Part shown: piece by piece, positions 17,539-26,912 of the stretch
Position numbering within the stretch: position 1 is the stretch's first letter
How the letters are laid out: every line of letters starts with the position of its first letter
Assembly (NCBI GenBank): GCA_905215345.1
Contig: CAJMPR010000009.1
Location: 62,001-126,000, forward strand
Direction of reading: 5' to 3'
DNA: 64,000 nucleotides
Source of the DNA: an uncultured bacterium
GTDB taxonomy: Bacteria > Bacteroidota > Bacteroidia > Bacteroidales > Bacteroidaceae
Program-made: the position numbers and the translations under genes
Notes under the pieces: generated by a model
What the model was told of the DNA's origin: nothing
Databases searched by the model: none
What the model saw: the letters and a program-made list of their open reading frames with translations, nothing else

Positions 17539-18879
17539 ATGGCTCAGAAACTTTGGGAAAAATCCGTTCAGGTAAATAGAGATATAGAACGCTTTACGGT
17601 GGGGCGTGACCGTGAGATGGATCTCTATTTGGCGAAACATGATGTGCTGGGTTCAATGGCGCACATCACCATGTTAGAAAGTATTGGTCTGTTAACTGAA
17701 GGCGAACTATCCCAGTTGCTTGCCGAACTTAAAAATATCTATGCAACTGCCGAAAAGGGAGAATTTGTAATAGAAGAAGGCGTAGAAGATGTACACTCTC
17801 AGGTAGAACTGATGTTGACCCGTAAATTGGGAGATGTCGGCAAGAAGATACATAGCGGGCGTTCACGTAATGACCAGGTACTGCTTGATTTGAAACTCTT
17901 TACCCGGACTCAGCTAAAGGAAATCGCCGAAGCGGTGGAACAACTCTTCCATGTGCTTGTGATGCAGAGCCAACGCTATAAGAATATATTAATGCCCGGT
18001 TATACCCATTTACAGATAGCTATGCCATCCTCTTTCGGGTTATGGTTTGGTGCTTATGCCGAGAGCCTGGTAGATGATATGCTTTTCTTGCAAGCCGCAT
18101 TCAAGATGTGTAATCGTAATCCGTTGGGCTCTGCGGCAGGCTATGGCTCTTCTTTTCCGTTGAACCGTACAATGACTACCAATCTGTTAGGCTTTGACTC
18201 TCTGAACTACAATGTAGTGTATGCCCAGATGGGACGGGGTAAGATGGAACGTAACGTTGCTTTTGCTTTGGCAAGCATTGCCGGAACGATTTCCAAACTG
18301 GCGTTCGATGCCTGTATGTTTAACAGTCAGAACTTCGGTTTTGTGAAGCTACCTGATGAATGTACAACGGGTTCCAGCATTATGCCTCATAAGAAGAACC
18401 CCGATGTATTTGAACTTACCCGTGCCAAATGTAATAAGTTGCAGTCATTACCTCAACAGATAATGATGATTGCCAATAACCTACCTTCCGGTTATTTCCG
18501 TGATTTGCAGATTATCAAAGAAGTCTTCCTGCCTGCTTTCCAGGAACTCAAAGATTGTTTGCAAATGACAACTTACATTATGAATGAGATAAAGGTGAAC
18601 GAACATATCCTTGATGACGATAAGTATCTGCTTATTTTCAGTGTGGAAGAAGTGAACCGTCTGGCACGTGAAGGGATGCCTTTCCGTGATGCTTATAAGA
18701 AAGTGGGACTCGATATTGAAGCCGGAAAGTTCTCTCATAGTAAAGAAGTGCATCATACGCACGAGGGGAGTATCGGTAATCTTTGTAATGATGAAATCTC
18801 AGCCTTGATGCAGAAGGTGATGGATGAGTTCAATTTTGAAACGATGGAGGTTGCAGAGAAGACCTTGCTCGGTCGGTAA
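17539..18879 (+). CDS. argH: Argininosuccinate lyase
   Basis: 446 residues. It cleaves argininosuccinate to arginine and fumarate, the last step of arginine synthesis. Fumarase/aspartase superfamily motifs are clear: VEDVHSQVE, HSGRSRNDQVLLDLKL, PGYTHLQIAMP, and the signature GSSIMPHKKNPDVFEL near residue 277 with the catalytic Ser loop. The length is slightly shorter than the E. coli enzyme, as in many Bacteroidetes. The C-terminus contains an unusual His-rich SKEVHHTHEGSIGNL stretch. No other arg genes are nearby. Confidence 0.95.
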   Translation: MAQKLWEKSVQVNRDIERFTVGRDREMDLYLAKHDVLGSMAHITMLESIGLLTEGELSQLLAELKNIYATAEKGEFVIEEGVEDVHSQVELMLTRKLGDVGKKIHSGRSRNDQVLLDLKLFTRTQLKEIAEAVEQLFHVLVMQSQRYKNILMPGYTHLQIAMPSSFGLWFGAYAESLVDDMLFLQAAFKMCNRNPLGSAAGYGSSFPLNRTMTTNLLGFDSLNYNVVYAQMGRGKMERNVAFALASIAGTISKLAFDACMFNSQNFGFVKLPDECTTGSSIMPHKKNPDVFELTRAKCNKLQSLPQQIMMIANNLPSGYFRDLQIIKEVFLPAFQELKDCLQMTTYIMNEIKVNEHILDDDKYLLIFSVEEVNRLAREGMPFRDAYKKVGLDIEAGKFSHSKEVHHTHEGSIGNLCNDEISALMQKVMDEFNFETMEVAEKTLLGR

Positions 18880-18888
18880 CAGGGATTA

Positions 18889-18985
18889 GTTAACTTCTTG
18901 TAATGTATGACGTTAACATTTCATCTTTACGATGTTAACTTATTGGTGGCAACTTAGTTAACATCATACATCCTACTTAGTTAAC
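18889..18985. repeat. Five GTTAAC palindromes at 22-23 bp spacing
   Basis: GTTAAC occurs at 18889, 18912, 18934, 18957 and 18980. Sites 1/5 and 2/4 are exact mirror images about 18937, and site 3 lies within half a base of the centre. Sites 2 and 4 also carry matching inverted flanks (TGTATGAC before site 2, ATCATACA after site 4). The array fills the space between argH and the tRNA promoter. Confidence 0.85.
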
Positions 18986-19002
18986 TTTTTTCCGGTGAAA
19001 AG

Positions 19003-19034
19003 TTTGGCTGTAATAAGGAAACTCTTTATCTTTG
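19003..19034 (+). promoter_or_regulatory. Promoter for tRNA-Gly/tRNA-Leu
   Basis: TTTG (19003-19006) and TATCTTTG (19027-19034) with a 20-bp spacer, a consensus Bacteroides promoter. The tRNA-Gly gene starts 20 bp after the -7 box. The GTTAAC array ends 17 bp before the -33 box. Confidence 0.8.
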
Positions 19035-19054
19035 CACCCGTTCTCCAAAAACCT

Positions 19055-19127
19055 GCGGAAATAGCTCAGTTGGTAGAGCATAACCTTGCCAAGGTTAGGG
19101 TCGCGAGTTCGAGTCTCGTTTTCCGCT
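19055..19127 (+). tRNA. tRNA-Gly (GCC)
   Basis: 73 nt; complete cloverleaf with acceptor GCGGAAA/TTTCCGC, D-stem GCTC/GAGC, anticodon stem TAACC/GGTTA with loop TTGCCAA (anticodon GCC) and a T-arm with TTCGAGT. The CCA is not encoded. Confidence 0.96.
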
Positions 19128-19141
19128 CTCTTTGAAAGGAT

Positions 19142-19225
19142 GCTCGAATGGTGGAATGGTAGACACGAAGGACTTAAAATCCTTTGGCCATTGCGGCTGT
19201 GCGGGTTCAAGTCCCGCTTCGAGTA
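19142..19225 (+). tRNA. tRNA-Leu (TAA)
   Basis: 84 nt, class II with a long variable arm. Acceptor GCTCGAA pairs with TTCGAGT (one G-U), anticodon stem AAGGA/TCCTT with loop CTTAAAA (anticodon TAA), T-arm GCGGG-TTCAAGT-CCCGC. It is 14 nt after tRNA-Gly and surely on the same transcript. Confidence 0.96.
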
Positions 19226-19227
19226 CT

Positions 19228-19266
19228 AAAAAGCTCTTTAAATCATTTGATTTAGAGAGCTTTTTT
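19228..19266 (+). terminator. Intrinsic terminator of tRNA operon
   Basis: Long stem AAAGCTCTTTAAATC / GATTTAGAGAGCTTT (one mismatch) with a 4-nt loop, followed by a T-run, directly after tRNA-Leu. Confidence 0.88.
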
Positions 19267-19290
19267 ATTACCTATCAATTATTACATAAT

Positions 19291-19337
19291 AAAAAGAGAA
19301 ATATGAATCCCGTATTGAATTCCATACTTCTCTTTTT
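19291..19337 (-). terminator. Terminator of the GH2/SusCD operon
   Basis: 15-bp inverted repeat with one mismatch (AAAAAGAGAAATATG / CATACTTCTCTTTTT), ending in T-runs on both sides, 13 bp after the GH2 stop on the minus strand. It may be bidirectional. Confidence 0.7.
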
Positions 19338-19349
19338 ACACATAATATT

Positions 19350-21707
19350 TTATTTAACACTCGTGATTATAGTAGAATATAGTTCGTTAATTCCTTCTAC
19401 TTGAACATTAACTTTCATTTGGCCAGCTCTACGGGTAGACTGTATTATGATTGAAGCTTGTCCAAAATATGTTTTTAATTTATTACTTCCAAAAGGAATG
19501 GTGCGTCGGAGGTCTCCTGTATCCAATCCGCGAAAAACACCTTCTCCCTCAACAGTGACAGTGACTTTACGGTCGTCTACCTGAACTGGATTTCCTCTTT
19601 TGTCGCATAATTGTATGGCTAAATGAGATAAGTCTTGACCATCTGCTTTTATTTCAGTTCGATCCGGTGTTATAGTTATGTGCTCTGTTTCATACGCACT
19701 AAATAATTGGTAGGTAGCTACTACTTTGTCGCCAATATAACCTTTAGCCTCTAGTTTTCCAGGTGTGTAAGGAACGTTCCAAACTATTGTATTATTGGAA
19801 TAATCGGCAGTGTTGTATAGTCCCATTGATTTATCATTCATAAATAATTCTACTTTTTCACAATTGGTTGTAGTGCGGACTTCCATAATTAAGCCGAAAT
19901 ATTTGTGAGAGAAACTCCAATGTGAAGCCATTTTAGGCCATTGCCATAAATCTCTGCCATGGTCGATATCTAATGATTGATCAATGACAGCAATGCTAAC
20001 CATTGGTTTGGAGTTCCACATAGCACGATGAAAAGCAGCTCTGGGCTTTTCAACCATACAAATGTCAAATAGACCATTAGGCCACCCATGACTGGGCCAA
20101 ATAGCTTCTCCTAAATAATCAACTCCTGACCAAATGAAACCACCTGCAATAAAATCATTATCCGCAACGATATTCCATGGATTATTGACGGTATAGCTAC
20201 GGATATTTCCTTCTGCGCCACTATAATATGGAAGTTCTTCGGAAACATAGAAAAGTTGTTTGGGATTCTTTTTACGATCGGTTAATAAGCGTGCTTCCAG
20301 ATAATTATATCCTGATACATCTGCAACTGCCGAGAATTCTCCGCGATGATTGTTTTGTGCAGCCAACGTTACAGGTCGGGTAGGCTCAAGTCGGTGGACA
20401 AAGTCCTGCAACATTTGTGCACGGTTGATGCCTTCGTCTCCTTGTTCCCAAGCCTCGCTCACCTCGTTACCGATACTCCAAAGAATAATGCTGGGATGAT
20501 TGCGGTCGCGAAGGATCATATTTTCAAGATCCTTCTGCCACCATTGGTCGAAATATTTCTCGTAATATCCGGATTTCCATTTGTCAAAAGCTTCGTCGAT
20601 AACAACAAATCCCATGCGATCACACATGTCCAGAAATTCCGAAGAGGGCTGGTTATGACTACAACGAATAGCATTACAACCATATTCTTTAATTATTTCC
20701 AAACGACGTTCGTAGGAACGATCGGGTACGGCTGTACCTAGACTACCCGCATCTTGATGTAAGCACATACCTTTCAGTTTGACTTGTTTGCCATTCAACA
20801 AGAATCCTTTTTCGCTATCGAAAGCAATTGTCCGGACTCCAAAAGAAGTTTGGTAACTATCCACCACTTTTCCATTAGCTTTTATAATGGTTTCCATAGT
20901 ATATAGTACCGGATTTTCTTGTGTCCACAATTGAGGATTACTCAATGTAAGCTTTTGTGTAATATCTGTTGACTTTTTTGCTTCCAGTATCGCTTTTTCT
21001 GTTCCACTTTTGGCTATAAGTTTTCCTTTATTATTCAAAATAGATTGGGTGATACTGATATTCTGTACTTTTGACATTGTATTTTCAATGGTAGTAACAA
21101 TCTGTATTTCAGCTTTATCATTGTTAATAAAGGGAGTTGTCACATAAGTACCATAGGTTGCTATATGTACAGGATTTGTTGCCTGGAGCCACGCATGGCG
21201 ATATATTCCGGAGCCAGTATACCAACGTGCTACATCTTTGACTCCTGAGCGGTTAACACGTGCAGCTATAATATTCTCTCGATTATAATTCAGATAGGGA
21301 GTTAAATCGTATTCAATACTGCAAAAGCCATAAGGGCGAAATCCCAGATGATGACCGTTAATGTATACATCACTTTGTTGGCAAATAGCATCGAATAGAA
21401 TTGAAATTACTTTTCCTTTATAAGAATGAGGAATTTTGAATTGTTTTCGGTACCAACCTATGCCTCCGGGGAGATGGGCGGCCGAGCCACCCATCTTTTT
21501 GTCAAAATTCAATTTTATACTCCAATCATGGGGCAATTGTATTTCTTCCCAGTTTGCGTCATTGTATGTTTCTTCTGCATATTGTGTGTTATCGCTTAGT
21601 GAGAATTTCCAATCAAAATCGAAATTCTCCTTTAAACGTACTTCTTTCTGAGCTAATAAATTAGCAGCCCATATTAGAGATAAACATACCAAGATTACTT
21701 TTTTCAT
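19350..21707 (-). CDS. GH2-family glycoside hydrolase (beta-galactosidase-like), secreted
   Basis: 785 residues with a signal peptide (MKKVILVCLSLIWAANLLAQ). Domain order: GH2 sugar-binding domain (about 25-190; GGIGWYRKQFKIP, HHLGFRPYGFCSIEYDLTPYL), an Ig-like domain (about 195-295), a TIM barrel (about 300-590) and C-terminal Ig-like/DUF4982-type domains. The barrel has GMCLHQDAGSLGTAVPD, RCSHNQPSSEFLDMCD and LWSIGNEVSEAWE, with the acid/base Glu near residue 412. The nucleophile is probably in FYVSEELPYYSG near 498. The family spans beta-galactosidases, glucuronidases and others, so the substrate cannot be fixed. It is the only enzyme of this utilisation locus, 21 bp after susD. Confidence 0.9.
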   Translation of the reverse strand: MKKVILVCLSLIWAANLLAQKEVRLKENFDFDWKFSLSDNTQYAEETYNDANWEEIQLPHDWSIKLNFDKKMGGSAAHLPGGIGWYRKQFKIPHSYKGKVISILFDAICQQSDVYINGHHLGFRPYGFCSIEYDLTPYLNYNRENIIAARVNRSGVKDVARWYTGSGIYRHAWLQATNPVHIATYGTYVTTPFINNDKAEIQIVTTIENTMSKVQNISITQSILNNKGKLIAKSGTEKAILEAKKSTDITQKLTLSNPQLWTQENPVLYTMETIIKANGKVVDSYQTSFGVRTIAFDSEKGFLLNGKQVKLKGMCLHQDAGSLGTAVPDRSYERRLEIIKEYGCNAIRCSHNQPSSEFLDMCDRMGFVVIDEAFDKWKSGYYEKYFDQWWQKDLENMILRDRNHPSIILWSIGNEVSEAWEQGDEGINRAQMLQDFVHRLEPTRPVTLAAQNNHRGEFSAVADVSGYNYLEARLLTDRKKNPKQLFYVSEELPYYSGAEGNIRSYTVNNPWNIVADNDFIAGGFIWSGVDYLGEAIWPSHGWPNGLFDICMVEKPRAAFHRAMWNSKPMVSIAVIDQSLDIDHGRDLWQWPKMASHWSFSHKYFGLIMEVRTTTNCEKVELFMNDKSMGLYNTADYSNNTIVWNVPYTPGKLEAKGYIGDKVVATYQLFSAYETEHITITPDRTEIKADGQDLSHLAIQLCDKRGNPVQVDDRKVTVTVEGEGVFRGLDTGDLRRTIPFGSNKLKTYFGQASIIIQSTRRAGQMKVNVQVEGINELYSTIITSVK

Positions 21708-21728
21708 ATATCAATTTGTGTTTGTGAG

Positions 21729-23435
21729 CTAGAAGCCTTCGTAGTTTGGATTCTGCTCCAGTTTTTTATAAATGTTTTTTTCTATTTCACTGTAGGGTAT
21801 AGGTAATAGATTTTGATGGTCACCTACATTGTGTCCATAAGGATTATAGGTTTTAGATCTTTCTACTACTTTATTTAAACGGCATAGTGTAGGGAGACGA
21901 AAATCTTCAAAATAAAGTTCACGTATCTGTTCGTCCAAAATGAAATCGATGTTTACATCTGACTCTTCTATAGGGGTGGCATTAGAGCGAGTCCTGATTT
22001 CATTCAAATCTTTAGCGGCTTTATCAGGTTCTCCATTGGCAAGATAGGCTTCCGCCCTTAGAAGATAGGTACCTGCCAAACGATACATATATTCGTCCTT
22101 CATGGAAGTATTTGCACTAAGACTGCCCCATTGATAAATAAGTGCATGCTCTCCCAATGCGGTAGTAGAATAAGAACCGTCAGGATTCTTGGCATAATTG
22201 TCATCAGGTAGTCCACCCACGCGGCAAAACTTCATAACAAACGGATAAAAGTTCCGTACCTCTTGGCCTGATTCTAACCAGCCATCCTTAATTACCCATT
22301 CGCCAAATCCTTTAGCCTCTTTATTGTCGATCTGGAAATCACGGATAATCATATAGGGGGAGTTTCTGTAATCTTTATCACCATCTTTTTCCCAAATATC
22401 ATTCAAAAAATGATTGGTAGGACGGATACAACCGATGCCACGTCCACCTTTTTCTTCTGTAAATGTAGTGAAGGCTAATACTTTACTGCCATCATTCTTT
22501 GCTGATTTTACCTGTAATCCAGTATAGAAAGGTAGTAACCACCGAGGCATTTCATAGCTATATGAAGAGCCCGAATTTTTATACTCATATTGTAGAGCCC
22601 AAATAGTTTCGGTATTGCCACTTGCACGACTTTGATTGTCTACTTGGAATAAGTCCCAATACGGATCTCCTTCATGGCTTTTTCTCGATCCGAAGCGTTG
22701 TTTCATCAACCCCATCGCCGGGTTATCGATAACTGCTGAGGCAGCCTCTATGGCTTTAGGGTAGTTCTTGAGGGAAATATAGACTTCAGCAAGTAGATGT
22801 TGGGCTGCCTGTACAGTGATTACACCGTCTTTGGCTTCAGTAATATCTTTCAGTAACAGTATGGCATCTTCTAAGTCTTGTCGTGCCTGGTCATAAACTT
22901 CTTCACGGGCGGCACGCACATAATCACGTCTGGAATCAGCCGGCTCCTCTAATATAATAGGTACACCACCAAATAAGTTTGCCAACAGGTTATAGAAGTA
23001 AGCGCGGAAGAACAATGCTTCACCACGAATAGATTTCTTATCTGTTTCACTGACTTGGTCGGCCATGGTTAGACGGTTCAGAATGATATTAGCATTTGTA
23101 ATACCACTGAATCCCGGATCCCAGAATGAACCTGCCACATAGGTGTAAGGAGTGAGGAATGTCTTGAAGTTATTAAACTTATTATTCGGATCTGTGGCGC
23201 CATATCCTATATCTCCACACCACATTATTACATGCTGGTCTCCGAGTTTCCAATGTAGATTACGCACTACGTCATATAGGTAATTCAACGATTGTTTGAA
23301 TTGGGATGTCGTTTGATAGGAATTTTCTGCCGTATAAAAATCTAACGGCTTTTCTTTTAGCCAGCTATCTTCATTACAAGATGTACCCAGGCAACTTAGT
23401 GCCATCGCTACAAGAATATACTTTATCTTTTTCAT
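21729..23435 (-). CDS. SusD-family surface glycan-binding lipoprotein
   Basis: 568 residues with a lipobox (MKKIKYILVAMALSCLGTSC). The mature protein has the SusD pattern: an N-terminal NEDSWLKEKPLDFYTAENSYQ, TPR-like helices (SIRGEALFFRAYFYNLLANLFGGVPIIL, AAQHLLAEVYISLKNYPKAIEAAS) and a C-terminal RAEAYLANGEPDKAAKDLNEIRTR...EQIRELYFEDFRLPTLCRLN segment. It caps the partner SusC pore and binds the oligosaccharide. It sits 13 bp after susC and 21 bp before the GH2 gene. Confidence 0.96.
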   Translation of the reverse strand: MKKIKYILVAMALSCLGTSCNEDSWLKEKPLDFYTAENSYQTTSQFKQSLNYLYDVVRNLHWKLGDQHVIMWCGDIGYGATDPNNKFNNFKTFLTPYTYVAGSFWDPGFSGITNANIILNRLTMADQVSETDKKSIRGEALFFRAYFYNLLANLFGGVPIILEEPADSRRDYVRAAREEVYDQARQDLEDAILLLKDITEAKDGVITVQAAQHLLAEVYISLKNYPKAIEAASAVIDNPAMGLMKQRFGSRKSHEGDPYWDLFQVDNQSRASGNTETIWALQYEYKNSGSSYSYEMPRWLLPFYTGLQVKSAKNDGSKVLAFTTFTEEKGGRGIGCIRPTNHFLNDIWEKDGDKDYRNSPYMIIRDFQIDNKEAKGFGEWVIKDGWLESGQEVRNFYPFVMKFCRVGGLPDDNYAKNPDGSYSTTALGEHALIYQWGSLSANTSMKDEYMYRLAGTYLLRAEAYLANGEPDKAAKDLNEIRTRSNATPIEESDVNIDFILDEQIRELYFEDFRLPTLCRLNKVVERSKTYNPYGHNVGDHQNLLPIPYSEIEKNIYKKLEQNPNYEGF

Positions 23436-23448
23436 GGTAATTCAAAGT

Positions 23449-26400
23449 TTAAAATTCAAAGTTTAAGCCTAATGTATAACTTTTCATCGTTGGATAACCG
23501 CCGCCAAGGTCATAAGTTAAACCTTGTTCAGCTTCCGGATCCCAACCATCCCAGTTTGTGAGGGTGAACAGATTGCTGGCACTGACAAACACTCTTGCGC
23601 GGTTGACATGAATCTTTTTCAAGAATTCAGTCGGTACGTTATAGCTCAGTGATAATTCCTGTAAACGAATAAAACTACGCGATACATATGGTGAGAATCC
23701 TTCGCCTAACGAAGCTGTATAAAATCCTAACTGTCTATATTTTGCATTGGGGTTTTCGGGTGTCCAGTAGTCAAATTTTATAAAACTATTATTGGTTAAG
23801 TGATCGGGTATTTGCATTCCTTTGGCCGGTTGTCCTAGGTAATGATCGGAACCACCTTGAACGGAATTGATGAAAATATTCAGTTCGAAATCTTTGTATC
23901 TAAAGCTATTTTGTATGCTGAAACGATATAGTGGATCCTTATAGCCAATAATTTTTCTATCTTTTTCTGCAGTATAATCACCGCTTTTGTCAATATCTTC
24001 TATTTTGTATGTACCATATGTAAACCCGTCAGGAATAAGACCTTTTCGGTAATCGTCCAGTTGCCACATACCAATTATGTTATAGTTATAAATAGGATCT
24101 AAAGATTTACCGATAAAGATATTGCTGGATACCAAGTCGTCTTCTTTACCATCGCCGTCAGCGTCAATGCCTAAAATTGTTTTTACCTTATTCTTGTTAG
24201 TAGAGAAATTAGCCGTTACGGTCCATTCAAAATCTTTAGTGGAGATGGGGATACCGGTAATACTGAACTCATGACCAATGTTTTGCAGTTTACCAATATT
24301 GGTAGGAATTTCGTTTGATACCATACCATTCATATGTGGAATAGCAATGTTGTATAGCAAATCACTGGTATTTGAAACATAGAACTCGTAGTTACCGAAT
24401 AAACGGTTATTTAATACACTGAAATCAAGCCCGAGATTGACTGAACGTGTCGTTTCCCATTTCAAACTTGGATTGGGTAATGTTTTCATTACTTGTAAGA
24501 GCTCTCCTGTTCCTCCATCACCATATACATACCCTAAGCTATTTTCATTAAAGTTATTCTTATTCTGCATTTGTGCCATGGTGGCGTAACGTCCGCTTGT
24601 TCTGTTACCGCTACTACCATATGACAACCGAAGTTTTAGGTTGTCAATCCATTGTGCCTTGTCTTTAATGAAACTTTCTTCACTAATTCTCCAAGCACCG
24701 GCTATGGATGGAAAATATCCGAATTTGTTTCCTGAGCTGAATCCTGAAAAACCATCACGACGGATGGTACCGGTAAAAATGTACCGGTCTTTATAGGAAT
24801 ATACCAGGCGAAGCATATTATAAAGGCTGCTTTCTTCCCAAGCACCCGAAGTTATTGTATTCAAATCAGCCTGGCCCATACCCATATTATTGTACCCTAA
24901 AGTTTTGTCTGTGAAATTTTTTGCTTGGGCGTCTGTCGTCTCATATGAACGTTTTTCAACTCCATATACGAATGTAGCATTGATAGAGTGCTTGCCAAAT
25001 GTATTCTTATAGGTTACAATATGATCTAAGGTCCATTCGTTTTGAAGAGTATGTTTCTTTTCAGCTCCTCCCTGCAACGAATTTGCATATGGGTCGAAGT
25101 TATAATATTTATAGTTGGTCCAGTTGTTGGCATAATTAATACGATAACTCAAACCTTTGATCCAGGGAATACTGACATCGGCATAAACATTGCCTGACAG
25201 GTTGTAACGCACATCCTTATTAGGATTATCAATACTCAACATTGGATTAAGTGTAGTCAGATAAGGATATGTTTCATACGTTTTTCCGTCATTTTGGTAG
25301 GGGCTGACACATCCCGGAATACTGAATAAGTTTCCAAATGAGGTGTTATTGCCCGAGAAGTCACTTACGTTAAAATAGGAAGAAGTTCCTATTTTTAGCC
25401 AATCCGTAATTTTAGAGTCCAGGTTAAGGCGGATATTATATCTTTTATAAGTATCGTTGATTACTAAATTTTTCTGATCGGTGAAACCGAATGAAACGAA
25501 ATAACTGTTCATCTCTGTTTTTCCACGCATGCTTATGTTGTGGTTTTGAATATAAGGGGTCGGCTCTGTCAGTAAATCCCACCAGTCTGTATTTACTCCT
25601 GCATTGTAACCAGCAATGGCACGTTCGTTTCTAAATTTGAGGGTTGGATCAAAATCAGGATTACGCTGCAGCATATCATCGCCCATTCTACTTTCTGACA
25701 GATAGATGTCGGCTATTTGATTGGCAAACCCTTCACCGTCTAAACGTTTCATATCATTGTTTATCAACCCCTGGATGGTAAATGTACCATTATATTCCAA
25801 TATGGGTTTAGATATCTTCTTGGCAGTCTTGGTGGTAATCATCAGTACGCCATTGGCAGCTTGTGAACCGTAGATGGCAGTACTGCTGGCATCTTTTAAT
25901 ACATCAATGGATTCAATATCACTCGGATTGATATCTACAATGTTTCCACGGTAAATCACTCCGTCCAGTACGACCAAGGGTTCTGTCGAGCCGGAGATTG
26001 AATTACGGCCACGAATCGAGATGCTTGGAGAATCACCAGCTTTGGTAGCGATACCGATATTTAATCCCGGAACAACTCCTTTTAATCCTTGCAGAACGTT
26101 CACGTTCGGTGACTTCTCTAACGCTCCCATATTGGCACGTGTGACAGCACCCGTTAAGTCACTTTTCTTTGCTGTACCATAACCAATGACTACTACTTCG
26201 TCCAGATTTTGAGTATCTTCTTTTAGAATAACATGGATGGAACGTTGAGAACCTATGGGTATCTCCTTCGATAAATAACCAATATAAGAATATATCAATA
26301 CAGCTTTCTGATCGGTTACCATAATGCTATAATTTCCATTTAAGTCGGTAACAGTACCGTTGGTTGTTCCTTTTTGTAAAACGCTGACTCCAATGAGCCC

Positions 26401-26523
26401 TTCGCCCAAGTCATCTCTTACTGTACCGGTGATGGTAATGGATTGGGCCCATGTCCCTAATGATATAGCCGATAAAATAAGAAACAGGCTTAAGGACTTT
26501 AGATGAAAGATTGTGTGTTTCAT
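23449..26523 (-). CDS. SusC-family TonB-dependent outer-membrane glycan importer
   Basis: 1024 residues. Signal peptide (ends LGTWAQ), a carboxypeptidase-D regulatory-like domain (about 30-112, ITGTVRDDLGEGLIGVSVLQKGTTNGTV), a TonB-box-like LDEVVVIGYG (about 107-116), a plug (about 120-235, with DPSDIESIDVLKDASSTAIYGSQAANGV-like SusC signature) and a 22-strand barrel to the aromatic C-terminus YTLGLNFEF. It pairs with the downstream SusD. Expression is probably governed by the HTCS encoded directly upstream. Confidence 0.97.
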   Translation of the reverse strand: MKHTIFHLKSLSLFLILSAISLGTWAQSITITGTVRDDLGEGLIGVSVLQKGTTNGTVTDLNGNYSIMVTDQKAVLIYSYIGYLSKEIPIGSQRSIHVILKEDTQNLDEVVVIGYGTAKKSDLTGAVTRANMGALEKSPNVNVLQGLKGVVPGLNIGIATKAGDSPSISIRGRNSISGSTEPLVVLDGVIYRGNIVDINPSDIESIDVLKDASSTAIYGSQAANGVLMITTKTAKKISKPILEYNGTFTIQGLINNDMKRLDGEGFANQIADIYLSESRMGDDMLQRNPDFDPTLKFRNERAIAGYNAGVNTDWWDLLTEPTPYIQNHNISMRGKTEMNSYFVSFGFTDQKNLVINDTYKRYNIRLNLDSKITDWLKIGTSSYFNVSDFSGNNTSFGNLFSIPGCVSPYQNDGKTYETYPYLTTLNPMLSIDNPNKDVRYNLSGNVYADVSIPWIKGLSYRINYANNWTNYKYYNFDPYANSLQGGAEKKHTLQNEWTLDHIVTYKNTFGKHSINATFVYGVEKRSYETTDAQAKNFTDKTLGYNNMGMGQADLNTITSGAWEESSLYNMLRLVYSYKDRYIFTGTIRRDGFSGFSSGNKFGYFPSIAGAWRISEESFIKDKAQWIDNLKLRLSYGSSGNRTSGRYATMAQMQNKNNFNENSLGYVYGDGGTGELLQVMKTLPNPSLKWETTRSVNLGLDFSVLNNRLFGNYEFYVSNTSDLLYNIAIPHMNGMVSNEIPTNIGKLQNIGHEFSITGIPISTKDFEWTVTANFSTNKNKVKTILGIDADGDGKEDDLVSSNIFIGKSLDPIYNYNIIGMWQLDDYRKGLIPDGFTYGTYKIEDIDKSGDYTAEKDRKIIGYKDPLYRFSIQNSFRYKDFELNIFINSVQGGSDHYLGQPAKGMQIPDHLTNNSFIKFDYWTPENPNAKYRQLGFYTASLGEGFSPYVSRSFIRLQELSLSYNVPTEFLKKIHVNRARVFVSASNLFTLTNWDGWDPEAEQGLTYDLGGGYPTMKSYTLGLNFEF

Positions 26524-26853
26524 AATGAATTAGTTTAACGATTTCATGATTTACATTTTAGTTTTCTTCCTTGATAAGGAAATAGATTGCCTTATAGGCT
26601 GTCTTTTGATTAACTGTCATTGAATGTGTTTTCCATTTGGTTTATTATTAGATTAACAATAGGATTTAAGTTGTTTTCTAATCGGTGATAAAACAACTAT
26701 CTGTTTTTATGCTCGCAAAAATAGAGCAACCATATTATAGTATCTTCCAAAAGTTGTTTCATTCATCTCCGGTTTATGTTGCAGAACGTTTCATTTTACC
26801 TATATATTTGTTACATGTGATTGCTATCTATTTGATTATGCTGTTGTTGCTAC
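26524..26853 (-). promoter_or_regulatory. Upstream control region of the susCD-GH2 operon
   Basis: About 330 bp between the HTCS terminator and susC. A minus-strand TATTTTTG (-7-like, plus-strand CAAAAATA at 26715-26722) would give a leader of about 190 nt; no good -33 box sits at 19-21 bp. HTCS operators are expected here but I could not recognise one. The 65-residue open frame at 26685-26882 on the plus strand overlaps the terminator and looks spurious. Confidence 0.45.
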
Positions 26854-26892
26854 AAAAAAAAGGCGGACTACAAGTGATGTAGACCGCCTTTG
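26854..26892 (-). terminator. Intrinsic terminator after HTCS gene
   Basis: Stem AAAGGCGGACTACA / TGTAGACCGCCTTT (one mismatch) with a 7-nt loop. On the minus strand it is followed by a run of T. It lies 21 bp after the HTCS stop and separates it from the susC control region. Confidence 0.82.
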
Positions 26893-26912
26893 CCGGTTAA
26901 GTATATGTATTG

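Noticed and set aside
18889..18985. Regularly spaced repeats as a possible CRISPR array
   Set aside because: Only 6 bp is repeated and the period is 22-23 bp, far below CRISPR repeat and spacer lengths; no cas genes are present.
26685..26882. 65-residue hydrophobic open frame between HTCS and susC
   Set aside because: Runs into the HTCS terminator and has no family resemblance.
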